6,837 nucleotides of DNA from Streptomyces katrae (GCF_000966975.1 NZ_JZWV01000900.1:1-6837); one strand, 5' to 3'; counted from the first letter of the stretch, positions 1 through 5,223 are shown. Notes: generated by a model not told the origin, from the letters alone. Made by a program: numbers and translations.

Positions 1-72
1 GCCCTGTCCGACCTGATCCGACCCGTACGCCGGCGCGACCGAACGGAACTCGTGAAGGTGGCGGCCGCATGA
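1..72 (+). CDS. C-terminal end of an unidentified upstream protein (partial)
   Basis: The frame beginning at base 1 is open for 23 codons and ends at the TGA at 70-72. The visible residues are basic and alanine-rich, ending LVKVAAA. The stop overlaps the start of the next gene in an ATGA arrangement, which is typical of translational coupling and suggests a shared operon with the Imm21-like gene. Immunity genes of that family often follow or accompany toxin genes, so a toxin-related partner is possible, but 23 residues are too few to identify it. The frame could also be a chance opening; the 4-nt overlap is the main support. Confidence 0.45.
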   Translation, partial: ALSDLIRPVRRRDRTELVKVAAA

Positions 73-564
73 CCTTGAGATGGCTGGAGACGGAGGGCGG
101 CCCGTTCGTCGTGGTCCCACACACCTGGCTGCCGCACTGGTCGAGAAAGGTGGGCGCGTACGACCGGGCCTGCGCGGTGATGGATTTCGTCGGAGTCTTC
201 GCACTGCCTGGCGGGGCCGAGGCACTGGTCCTCGAGGACGAACCACTCCCTACGGCCTACCCCCCTGAGTATCAGGTCCTCGTCCGCTGGTGCTACGCGG
301 AGAGCGAGGATGGTGTCGCCGACATCATCCGGGCAGGCCTTCCCGCCGCCGAGTGGGAGGAAGGCCCGACCTGCACTGAATACTTCCGGTACTTCCGGTG
401 CCTTCGTGATGTTCGACGCCGCCTACGGAGGCACCGAGGCCGGGACACTCACGGACAGCGCCGTCCTCGGACTCGCCGGTGGCCCCTACCGGGTGGATTC
501 GGCAAGCACCGACCCCGATGACCTGAGGTCCTTTCGCATGCACCGATTCGCCGAGATGGCCTGA
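69..564 (+). pseudogene. Imm21-like immunity protein gene, frameshifted
   Basis: The ATG at 69 has GAAGG ten bases upstream and overlaps the previous stop. The first part reads like the Imm21 family of polymorphic-toxin immunity proteins: WLETEGGPFVVVPHTWLPHW, then YDRACAV, then ALVLEDEPLPTAY, then VRWCYAESE, then AAEWEEGPT. After about codon 102 this frame turns into an arginine-rich tail ending at 521. The expected remainder of the family, GAFVMFDAAYGGTE and GPYRVDSASTDPDD, continues in another frame and stops at 562-564. The shift lies in about 371-400, next to a tandem duplication of ACTTCCGGT (382-390 and 391-399), and equals a net gain of one base or loss of two. The 9-bp duplication alone keeps the frame, so a separate indel is needed. 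The product would lack its C-terminal third, so immunity is probably lost. The family call is from recognised motifs. Confidence 0.75.
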
Positions 565-974
565 CTCCGAGGGTGCAGGGCTTTTGGGGCACCACTGCCG
601 GGTCGCTGAAGCCGGATCATTGTGCCTGAGAGTTGGAACCCGGCCCGGTCGGCGAGCGATCTTTTGATCTCCGCTGGGTTCGCCCACGACACCCTCGGGG
701 TGCCGGCAATCCCGTCCATGATGAGGGCGGTTGTCACCGCCTCGAGGCTCCCGCCCTGACATAGGGCTCCCCTCGAGGGTGCTGGGCCCTTCGCTGTACC
801 CGGCGTCTCGGGGTTCCCACACACTCCGCACCTCCGAACTCCACCACATATCTGGCACACCGCTCGCGTCGCTGGGCTGAATTGATCCAGCGAAGGGGTG
901 CCCGGCCGATGCTGCGGCGGCAGGTCAAGGCCTCCGAGGCGAGATCGCCTGCTGATGCGCCGGCGATCACGAGG
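565..974. other. Intergenic stretch without a convincing gene
   Basis: No frame here has a good start, a ribosome binding site and a recognisable protein. On the minus strand a stretch from about 760 down to 575 reads plausibly (TTALIMDGIAGTPRVSWANP, then AEIKRSLADRAGF) and mostly uses G/C-ending codons, so it may be a relic of a DNA-binding protein. Its N-terminal side is cysteine- and glycine-rich noise and its C-terminal end runs into the Imm21 gene. I do not call it a gene. The stretch also holds the hairpin at 740-778 and one isolated GTTGTCACC (730-738), the motif that marks the ends of the mobile-element-like segment further on. Confidence 0.5.
740..778. repeat. Two-tier inverted repeat (hairpin)
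   Basis: CCTCGAGG occurs at 740-747 and again at 771-778. The sequence is self-complementary, so the two copies can pair as an outer 8-bp stem. Inside it GCCCT (753-757) pairs with AGGGC (763-767) around the loop GACAT. No U-run follows on either strand, so terminator function is uncertain. It lies about 180 bases after the broken immunity gene. Confidence 0.5.
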
Positions 975-1268
975 TCAGCGACGCGTTACACGATGCTGCG
1001 CCATGCACGAATGCGGCCGGGCCCTCAGCGTCGCCTCCTGGCCCGTGAGCAAGTCGGTGTGGACGGCGTCCTGGAGGAGGTTGGTGGCCTCCTGCGATGA
1101 ACGGGGTACTTCCCAGACTGCGGCTTGGTGGTGGCGCTTCAGTTCGGCAGTGCGCTGCAGTGAGTCCAGCCTGCCAGTCGCGAGCAGTGCAGTCGGCGAT
1201 GTATATCCGTTATGCCGGAATCGGCGATAGTGCTTCAGGAGGAGCCTTCGCCGCTCTAAAATGGCAGG
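975..1268 (-). other. Coding-like minus-strand remnant, function unknown
   Basis: The minus frame between the TGA at 1271-1269 and the TGA at 977-975 is open for 97 codons. It has no ATG, GTG or other well-placed start with a ribosome binding site near its beginning. In its core, from LDSLQRTAELKRHH through QEATNLLQDAVHTDLLTGQE, 48 of 58 codons end in G or C by hand count, and the peptide looks helical and charged, as a real protein would. I do not recognise a family. It may be the 3' part of a decayed gene whose front was lost when the CRISPR leader region formed, or a chance opening in GC-rich DNA. Confidence 0.25.
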
Positions 1269-1277
1269 TCAGTTAGT
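1253..1277 (+). promoter_or_regulatory. CRISPR leader-like tail
   Basis: The bases immediately before the first repeat form an AT-richer patch in otherwise GC-rich DNA, with the core CTCTAAAATGGCAGGTCAGT. In type I-E loci of this repeat orientation the leader lies on this side, carries the array promoter and guides spacer integration. The assignment comes from position, composition and repeat orientation. No promoter boxes or IHF-like sites are evident. Confidence 0.45.
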
Positions 1278-1300
1278 CTGCTCCCCGTGCCCGCGGCCCC
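1278..1300 (+). repeat. Leader-side CRISPR repeat with a 6-nt deletion
   Basis: This copy keeps repeat bases 1-19 (with C11 changed to T) and bases 26-29, but lacks GGATGA (bases 20-25). Allowing for the deletion, the following spacer is exactly 32 nt (1301-1332), and the 55-base step to the next repeat is the usual 61 minus 6. The loss removes part of the 3' stem arm and half of the crRNA handle. Confidence 0.85.
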
Positions 1301-1726
1301 TCCCCCCGGGCGTGGAGATGGTCACCCTCCCCCTGCTCCCCGCGCCCGCGGGGATGACCCCGACATGGAAATTGATCAGCAGCGGGCCGTGGTCTGCTCC
1401 TCGCGCCCGCAGGGATGACCCCTGGCAGGCGTCCATCCCGCACAGCCTCCCCCCTGCTCACCGCGCCCGCAGGGATGACCCCCACCGAGCCGGACACCAG
1501 CGCGGCAAGGACCCCTGCTCCCCGCGCCCGCGGGGATGACCCCGCAGTACACGACCGCAAGCCGGAGCAGTGGGCCTGCTCCCCGCGCCGGCGGGGATGA
1601 CCCCGCGCACAACCCGGTCCCGCCGGACGACAGCTACTGCTCCCCGCGCCCGCGGGGATGACCCTGAACTCCACGAACACTGCACTGTCGGGGACGTCTG
1701 CTCGCCGTGCCCGCAGGGATGACCCT
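1278..1726 (+). CRISPR. Type I-E CRISPR array, eight repeats, no cas genes in the window
   Basis: Repeats of 29 nt start at 1278 (23 nt, deleted), 1333, 1394, 1454, 1515, 1576, 1637 and 1698. Those at 1333-1361 and 1515-1543 match the consensus exactly. The repeat folds as TCCCCGC / GCGGGGA around GCCC and ends in ATGACCCC, which corresponds to the crRNA 5' handle of type I-E systems. Spacers are 1301-1332, 1362-1393, 1423-1453 (31 nt), 1483-1514, 1544-1575, 1605-1636 and 1666-1697; the others are 32 nt. Substitutions from consensus (repeat base): 1394 has T8 and A18; 1454 has A7 and A18; 1576 has G15; 1637 has T29; 1698 has G7, T11, A18 and T29. Several weaken the stem. The orientation matches the E. 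coli repeat, so transcription should run rightward. No cas gene is present in the window, so the array is orphan or depends on a distant locus. Confidence 0.95.
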
Positions 1727-1728
1727 CT

Positions 1729-1751
1729 GCCTCGCAGCGATAGTTGTCACC
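1729..1751 (+). repeat. Left terminal inverted repeat
   Basis: These 23 bases match the reverse complement of 2926-2948 at all but two positions. The inner part is TAGTTGTCACC. The repeat begins two bases after the end of the CRISPR repeat at 1698-1726. Confidence 0.75.
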
Positions 1752-1771
1752 TGGCAGCGCAATCTGTCACC
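1745..1771 (+). repeat. Left cluster of TGTCACC motifs
   Basis: TGTCACC occurs at 1745-1751 and 1765-1771, 20 bases apart. Two weaker relatives, GGATTCTCACCGC (1832-1844) and GGATTCTCACTGC (1862-1874), follow 30 bases apart. The second copy sits in ATCTGTCACC followed by GCACGA, and this context recurs in inverted form at the right end. The pattern suggests protein-binding sites, most simply for a transposase. Confidence 0.55.
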
Positions 1772-1917
1772 GCACGACCGTTCGCCTTCGTCGATGGCCG
1801 GCGTCTGTTGTCCTGTCGCAGTGAGCCTGTGGGATTCTCACCGCTTCTCGTTCGTGCTGTCGGATTCTCACTGCATCGCGCGTTGAGTGACGACGTTTGC
1901 CCCGTAGGTGGGTTTTG

Positions 1918-1949
1918 AGCCCGTCCTCCTGGCCCTGGAGGGCGGGGCT
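1918..1949 (+). terminator. Terminator-like hairpin
   Basis: AGCCCGTCCTCC (1918-1929) pairs with GGAGGGCGGGGCT (1937-1949) around a 7-base loop, with one bulge and one G-U pair. It is followed by TCGTTGTG rather than a long U-run, which is common for Streptomyces terminators. It could stop transcription coming from the CRISPR array before the secreted-protein gene. Confidence 0.45.
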
Positions 1950-1957
1950 TCGTTGTG

Positions 1958-1987
1958 CGGGGGCTGTCGCACTCGCGCACGCCCCCG
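1958..1987 (+). repeat. Inverted repeat upstream of the secreted-protein gene
   Basis: CGGGGGC (1958-1964) pairs with GCCCCCG (1981-1987) across a 16-base loop. It follows the stronger hairpin at 1918-1949 and lies about 65 bases before the start codon at 2053. It could be an operator or part of the 5' leader; nothing shows which. Confidence 0.35.
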
Positions 1988-2052
1988 TCGTGCCGTGTAG
2001 TCGTTTCCCCGCTCCTGGGTAGGTTGCCGTGTACCGACACTGGGGAGGGCAC

Positions 2053-2523
2053 ATGCTGAAGAAGATCGCCGCCATGGGGGCGGCTGGTGTGCTGTGCTGG
2101 GGACTGAATACGGCTCCGGCGAGCGCGGCGGCCACGATGGAGTACGTGCACATCGAGAGCGTCGCGGACGTGGGTGAGTGCCTGGACTACCGGTCCGACT
2201 GGGGGCCGTACACGACGACGTGCAACGAGGGCGCGTACCAGACGTGGCTGATGTCCCCGTACGCGGAGACGGAGACGGAGCTGCGGCAGAATGCCGGGGC
2301 GCGGCTGTGTCTGGTGGCGCGCAACGGGGTGCCGGTGATGCGGGACTGTATCGCCGGGGACCAGGCGGCGCTGTGGACGCTGCATGATGGCGGCGGGGCA
2401 GGGTGGCAGCTGGTGAACAAGGCGACGAAGACGTGTCTGGTCGCGGGATCCGACGACCATCACCGTGTCGGCATGAACACGTGCTCGACCGGGGGCTCGC
2501 GGAGTTGGATCCTGTACACCTGA
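2053..2523 (+). CDS. Secreted ricin-B-like beta-trefoil protein
   Basis: The ATG at 2053 follows GGGGAGGG (2042-2049) closely. An in-frame ATG at 2029 lacks such a site. The 156-residue product starts MLKKIAAMGAAGVLCWGLNT and has a likely signal peptidase I site near APASA (about residue 25), so it should be exported. The mature part has three related units: residues 41-68 (C43, C57, QTW), 84-110 (C86, C99, ALW) and 126-156 (C128, C144, RSW). Each has a CL start, a second cysteine and a terminal tryptophan, which is the pattern of the ricin-type beta-trefoil, usually carbohydrate-binding. Each unit can form one disulfide. No catalytic domain is attached, whereas in actinomycetes this fold is often fused to glycosidases. 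The short SD spacing and lack of a clear promoter leave expression uncertain. The gene is the only cargo of the inverted-repeat-bounded segment. Fold call is confident; ligand is unknown. Confidence 0.8.
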   Translation: MLKKIAAMGAAGVLCWGLNTAPASAAATMEYVHIESVADVGECLDYRSDWGPYTTTCNEGAYQTWLMSPYAETETELRQNAGARLCLVARNGVPVMRDCIAGDQAALWTLHDGGGAGWQLVNKATKTCLVAGSDDHHRVGMNTCSTGGSRSWILYT

Positions 2524-2816
2524 CCATACTGGAGTCGGTCATCCCCTACGACACCACGAGTTCAACCTCGGTAGCCCGGGACCATGATCAGCCTCAGCCA
2601 CCTTGCACCGTGGTAGGACACCAGGGCACATACCGGAGGTTCTGCCTCCATCGAGAGCGCGATTTCCTCGAAAGCCAGGTGGTCTGAGAATCCGGAGCCG
2701 CCGACTTCTCAGACTGCCTGGCATACCGCCAGGTCAACGGCTGGTCAGCTGACAGATGCCCTTCGACAGGACATCTGTACGACGCTCCGGTCACGGACTC
2801 GCGCGTATGTCGGCGT
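2524..2816. other. Noncoding stretch after the secreted-protein gene
   Basis: No believable gene is seen. Small inverted repeats include GGAGG/CCTCC at 2635-2649, the long hairpin at 2674-2722, a perfect palindrome GTCAGCTGAC at 2744-2753, and ACAGATG (2752-2758) paired with CATCTGT (2772-2778). The density of such structures fits an element end or a regulatory RNA region better than a gene. Confidence 0.5.
2674..2722. repeat. Long inverted repeat, 17-bp arms
   Basis: The arm at 2674-2690 (core GTCTGAGAA) is complementary to 2706-2722 (core TTCTCAGAC) with only two mismatched positions, around a 15-base loop. The right arm's CCTGGC (2717-2722) can instead pair with GCCAGG (2728-2733), giving two mutually exclusive folds. 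No U-run follows. It could be a terminator for the secreted-protein gene 150 bases upstream, or part of the mobile element. Confidence 0.6.
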
Positions 2817-2932
2817 GGTGACAACTACGGCTGCCGAACATGCCATTGGTGACAGCAAGCTCGTGCATCTGGTGACAGATGGCGTTGAGATTCCGGCGCG
2901 GAGCCGCAGGTCAGCTACTGGCACTGGTGACA
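2817..2932 (+). repeat. Right cluster of GGTGACA motifs
   Basis: GGTGACA occurs at 2817-2823, 2848-2854, 2871-2877 and 2926-2932. The first and last copies share the 12-mer GGTGACAACTAC. The copy at 2871 is followed by GAT, and its upstream context mirrors ATCTGTCACC with nearby GCACGA at the left end. All copies point opposite to the left cluster. Confidence 0.6.
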
Positions 2933-2948
2933 ACTACCGTTGCGAGGC
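2926..2948 (-). repeat. Right terminal inverted repeat
   Basis: This is the reverse-complement partner of 1729-1751, with two mismatches in 23. It begins GGTGACAACTACCG. Four bases beyond it lies the GACCCC remnant of a CRISPR repeat. Confidence 0.75.
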
Positions 2949-2951
2949 GCG

Positions 2952-3089
2952 GACCCCTCACGCCACAGCTCGACGTCGTGGGGGTCCGCCTGCTCCCCGC
3001 GCCCGCGGGGATGACCCCCGGATCCCCCCCCGCGCATGCCCTCGCCCTGGCCGGACGGTTCTGCTCTCCGCACCCGCAGGAAACACCGG
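2952..3089 (+). CRISPR. Detached distal part of the CRISPR array
   Basis: A perfect consensus repeat lies at 2990-3018. It is preceded by a 32-base spacer (2958-2989) and the repeat tail GACCCC (2952-2957). A decayed repeat follows at 3061-3089 with 8 of 29 positions changed. The intervening spacer is 42 nt (3019-3060), ten longer than usual. No further repeat is seen at the next expected position. Same orientation and consensus as the array at 1278-1726, so it is most likely the continuation of that array beyond an insertion. Confidence 0.8.
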
Positions 3090-3779
3090 TAGTCACGGCA
3101 ACTGGCCGCGGTCCACCCCTGCCGCGGTCGGACCAGCTGGTGCCGCTGCCTCAGCTCCTCCTCGGTCTCCTGGGCAACTGGTTCACCCTGGATCTCCCGT
3201 GATTGGGTCCGGCACCGTTGGGCCAGCCGATACATGGGCGTCGGACTGTTTCGCAGGCGACGTGTCGCAATTGCCAAGCCCCCGGGTCACGGACCGGTGG
3301 TGCCGCGTCCATCGGGCGGGCCGGCAGTGGAAGCGGCTTGGTCGCCGTGCGAGCGGCTGGGACAGGTCGGGGATTTTAGGTTGGGCGGCTTTCGACATGG
3401 CCCCCGCGGCTCCCCGGCGGTGGCCAAGGCTCGCGTCGCATCGACCGCACCCGCGCGGGGGTACGGCTTCAGCCGGTACAGGCATGGGCCGTTGTCGTGC
3501 GGGGATGTCCCTCCTTCAAGGGTGAGTGCACCGTTGTGCATGTGCCGGGGGCGGGTCGGGGTCTGAACGAGTGGTGGTGCTGTTTCGCCTTGCCACATCG
3601 GCGGCCAAGACGCCTTGCCCGCCGATGGTGATGGCGGACTCCAGGAAAGGGAAGCCGGGAACTCCGCCGCTGCCCTCCAAGCCGTTGCTCGAGGCGATCC
3701 CGGCGCGGACCGGCTTTCCTGGCCCCTGCCGGCAGTAGCCGATGGAGCCCGCGCGATTCCCCCCAGAAGATGCCAGACG
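3090..3779. other. Intergenic stretch with no convincing gene
   Basis: Open frames exist on both strands but they lack ribosome binding sites, recognisable motifs and consistent codon bias. The plus frames are rich in Arg, Pro and Gly, as expected of noncoding GC-rich DNA. On the minus strand, directly in frame after the regulator's stop, residues such as NGLEGSGGVPGFPFLESAIT (about 3690-3630) look protein-like, but there is no start and I do not recognise them. A perfect palindrome CTGCCGGCAG lies at 3726-3735, 45 bases past the regulator's stop; no strong terminator is seen. Confidence 0.5.
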
Positions 3780-4772
3780 TCAATGCGCTGCTGGCCCGAA
3801 CCGGCGCCTATATGCCGACGGCGTGATGCCGGTCTCGCGGCGCATCAGGGTGCGCAGATTGGCGGCGGTGCCGAGGCCGCTGCGCCGTGCTACGACCTCG
3901 AACCGGGACTCGCCCCGTTCGATCAAGCGGCACGCCAGGGCCAGCCGTTCCCCCGTGAGCCACGACAGAGGCGTTGTGCCCAGCTGCGCCTGGAAGCGGC
4001 GGTGCAGCGTAGCGGGACTGACCGCCGCACGTGCCGCGAGGTCAGACACGGTGAGCGGCGAGTCCAGCCGTTCCTGGGCCCAGGCCATGACCGGTGCCAG
4101 GGACTCGTCCGGCAGGTCGGGTACGGGACGCTCCACGAACTGCCGTTGCCCGCCGTCCCGGTGCGCCGCGAAGACCAGGCGCCGGCTCACGGAGTTGGCG
4201 ATCTCCGCTCCGTGGTCGCGGCGGACCACATGCAACCCGAGATCGAGCGCGGCCGCACTGCCCGCCGCGGTGAGGATGTCGCCGTCATCCACGAACAGCA
4301 CGTCCGATTCGAGCCGGACCGAGGGGAAGCGGGCCCGGAAGGAATCCGCCCACTGCCAGTGCGCGGTGGCCCGCCGCCCGTCCAGGACTCCGGCCTCTGC
4401 CAGGGTGAAGGCGCCGCTGCAGAAGCCGATCAGGCGTGCACCGCGGGCGTGCGCCCGGCGGACGGCGTCGAGTACGGCGGGACGGCGGGGCACTTCGGTG
4501 TCCGGGCGGTTGGGGACGATCAGGGTGTCCGCCGAGTCGGCCGCTTCCAGGCCGGCGACTCCCGTGAGCGTGAAGAATCCGTCCCGCATCAGAGTGCGGG
4601 GCTCGGGGGCACACAGCCTGAAGTCGTAGAGGTCACGGCCGATCTCCGGTCTGCGCAGGCCGAAGACCTCGGTCGCGCAGCCGAGCTCGAAGGGGTTCGA
4701 GTTCTCGTCCACGATCACGACGACCCGGTGTACGGCCGCCGTGTGAGCTGCGTGCGAGGATTCTTTCGGCAT
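3780..4772 (-). CDS. AraC-family transcriptional regulator with DJ-1/PfpI-like N-terminal domain
   Basis: The 330-residue product belongs to the GATase1-like AraC regulators (FtrA/GlxA type). Residues about 15-190 form the DJ-1/PfpI-like domain: HRVVVIVDENSNPFELGCAT at its start, GFCSGAFTLAEAGVLDGRRA with Cys118 in the nucleophile-elbow position, then ATAHW. Such domains in regulators usually sense a ligand rather than catalyse. Residues about 225-325 hold two helix-turn-helix motifs (LTVSDLAARAAVSPATLHRR; FEVVARRSGLGTAANLRTLM) and the closing ITPSAYRRRF. I chose the ATG at 4772 because AGGA lies seven bases upstream (4783-4780); a TTG two codons earlier would sit on top of that site. Length is normal for the family. 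It is divergent from the cupin gene across 52 bases, so the cupin gene is a likely target. The inducer is unknown. Confidence 0.92.
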   Translation of the reverse strand: MPKESSHAAHTAAVHRVVVIVDENSNPFELGCATEVFGLRRPEIGRDLYDFRLCAPEPRTLMRDGFFTLTGVAGLEAADSADTLIVPNRPDTEVPRRPAVLDAVRRAHARGARLIGFCSGAFTLAEAGVLDGRRATAHWQWADSFRARFPSVRLESDVLFVDDGDILTAAGSAAALDLGLHVVRRDHGAEIANSVSRRLVFAAHRDGGQRQFVERPVPDLPDESLAPVMAWAQERLDSPLTVSDLAARAAVSPATLHRRFQAQLGTTPLSWLTGERLALACRLIERGESRFEVVARRSGLGTAANLRTLMRRETGITPSAYRRRFGPAAH

Positions 4773-4824
4773 GTGCAATTCCTAGCACTCACTGCTGCCG
4801 TGCGAAACGGCTCAGGATGAGCCC
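4773..4824. promoter_or_regulatory. Divergent promoter region between regulator and cupin genes
   Basis: Both genes must be expressed from this 52-base gap or from inside each other. It contains AGGA for the minus-strand regulator (4783-4780), CCGT-5-ACGG (4798-4810), and the inverted repeat at 4809-4823. Clear -35/-10 pairs are not evident; TAGCAC (4783-4788) is a weak -10 candidate for the cupin gene. Confidence 0.5.
4809..4823 (+). promoter_or_regulatory. Perfect inverted repeat over the cupin ribosome binding site
   Basis: GGCTCA (4809-4814) and TGAGCC (4818-4823) are exact reverse complements around GGA. The cupin gene's Shine-Dalgarno AGGA (4814-4817) lies in the loop and its edge, and the ATG follows at 4825. 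It could act as a DNA operator or as an mRNA hairpin masking the ribosome site. Confidence 0.5.
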
Positions 4825-5223
4825 ATGAGCAGCGAACCCATCCTCCTGAGCAAGGCCCTGGCCTCCTTCGACGCCTTGTGGAGCCCCCGCATCGTCACGC
4901 GCGTCAACGACTACGACGTCCGCATCGCCAAGGTCGAGGGCGAACACATCTGGCACGCCCACGACGACACCGACGAGTTCTTCCTGGTACTCGACGGCGA
5001 ACTGCACATCTCCCTGCGCGAGCCCGACGGGGAGCGCACCGTCCTGCTCCCGCAGGGGGCGGTCTTCACCGTCCCCCGAGGCACGGAACACAAGCCGCAC
5101 GCCCCGTCCGGCGCGGCGATCCTCATGTTCGAACCCACCGGGACGCCGACCGTGGGCGATCGCCACGACGAGGTCCCGGACCACGTCGACTCGACGATCG
5201 GACACGCACTCGACAACGCCTGA
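4825..5223 (+). CDS. Single-domain cupin protein
   Basis: The 132-residue product is one cupin beta-barrel. Motif 1 reads HIWHAHDDTDEFFLVLDG, giving metal ligands His44, His46 and Glu51. Motif 2 reads GAVFTVPRGTEHKPH, giving Pro84, Gly86 and His89. All four usual metal ligands are present, so a metal-binding protein is likely; the metal and substrate cannot be read from the sequence. Small cupins of this kind include isomerases, dioxygenases and sensors without known activity. The ATG at 4825 has AGGA seven bases upstream (4814-4817). No signal peptide or membrane segment is seen, so it should be cytoplasmic. It is divergent from the AraC-family regulator, which probably controls it, and no other gene follows closely. 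Confidence 0.9.
   Translation: MSSEPILLSKALASFDALWSPRIVTRVNDYDVRIAKVEGEHIWHAHDDTDEFFLVLDGELHISLREPDGERTVLLPQGAVFTVPRGTEHKPHAPSGAAILMFEPTGTPTVGDRHDEVPDHVDSTIGHALDNA

Larger units (their letters stand above)
1726..2951. mobile_element. Putative non-autonomous mobile element inserted in the CRISPR array
   Basis: The segment is bounded by inverted repeats (1729-1751 and 2926-2948) and by clusters of TGTCACC on the left and GGTGACA on the right. It abuts a complete CRISPR repeat on the left. On the right, GACCCC (2952-2957) is the tail of a repeat and lies exactly 32 nt before the perfect repeat at 2990. GACCC at 1721-1725 and 2952-2956 could be a 5-bp target duplication. Several motif copies at each end are a general trait of elements moved by Mu/Tn7/IS21-type DDE transposases, but no transposase is present, so it would need help in trans. 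Cargo is one secreted beta-trefoil gene. The outermost three bases of the proposed ends do not match each other, so the exact boundaries are inferred. Confidence 0.5.

Noticed and set aside
730..738. GTTGTCACC as evidence of a second mobile-element end
   Set aside because: It is a single 9-mer without the longer terminal repeat or neighbouring copies, so chance is sufficient.
1261..1685. Open frames on both strands with repeated ARRDDP or SSPRARG-like peptides
   Set aside because: The peptide repeats are translations of the CRISPR repeats and do not represent a protein.
1747..2542. Minus-strand open frames of over 200 codons across the secreted-protein gene
   Set aside because: They are Arg/Pro/Ser-rich antisense frames. 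The plus frame has a ribosome site, a signal peptide and three cysteine-paired repeats.
2674..2722. Possible tRNA or attachment site at the long hairpin
   Set aside because: No cloverleaf, no T-loop-like sequence and no matching direct repeat within the window.
2815..3525. A 236-codon plus-strand open frame over the right element end and the detached CRISPR repeats
   Set aside because: It reads through the GGTGACA cluster and CRISPR repeats, lacks a ribosome site and resembles no protein.
3615..4820. A 401-codon plus-strand open frame
   Set aside because: It lies antisense to the AraC-family regulator, whose protein motifs, ribosome site and codon use are convincing. The plus-frame peptide has no recognisable domain.
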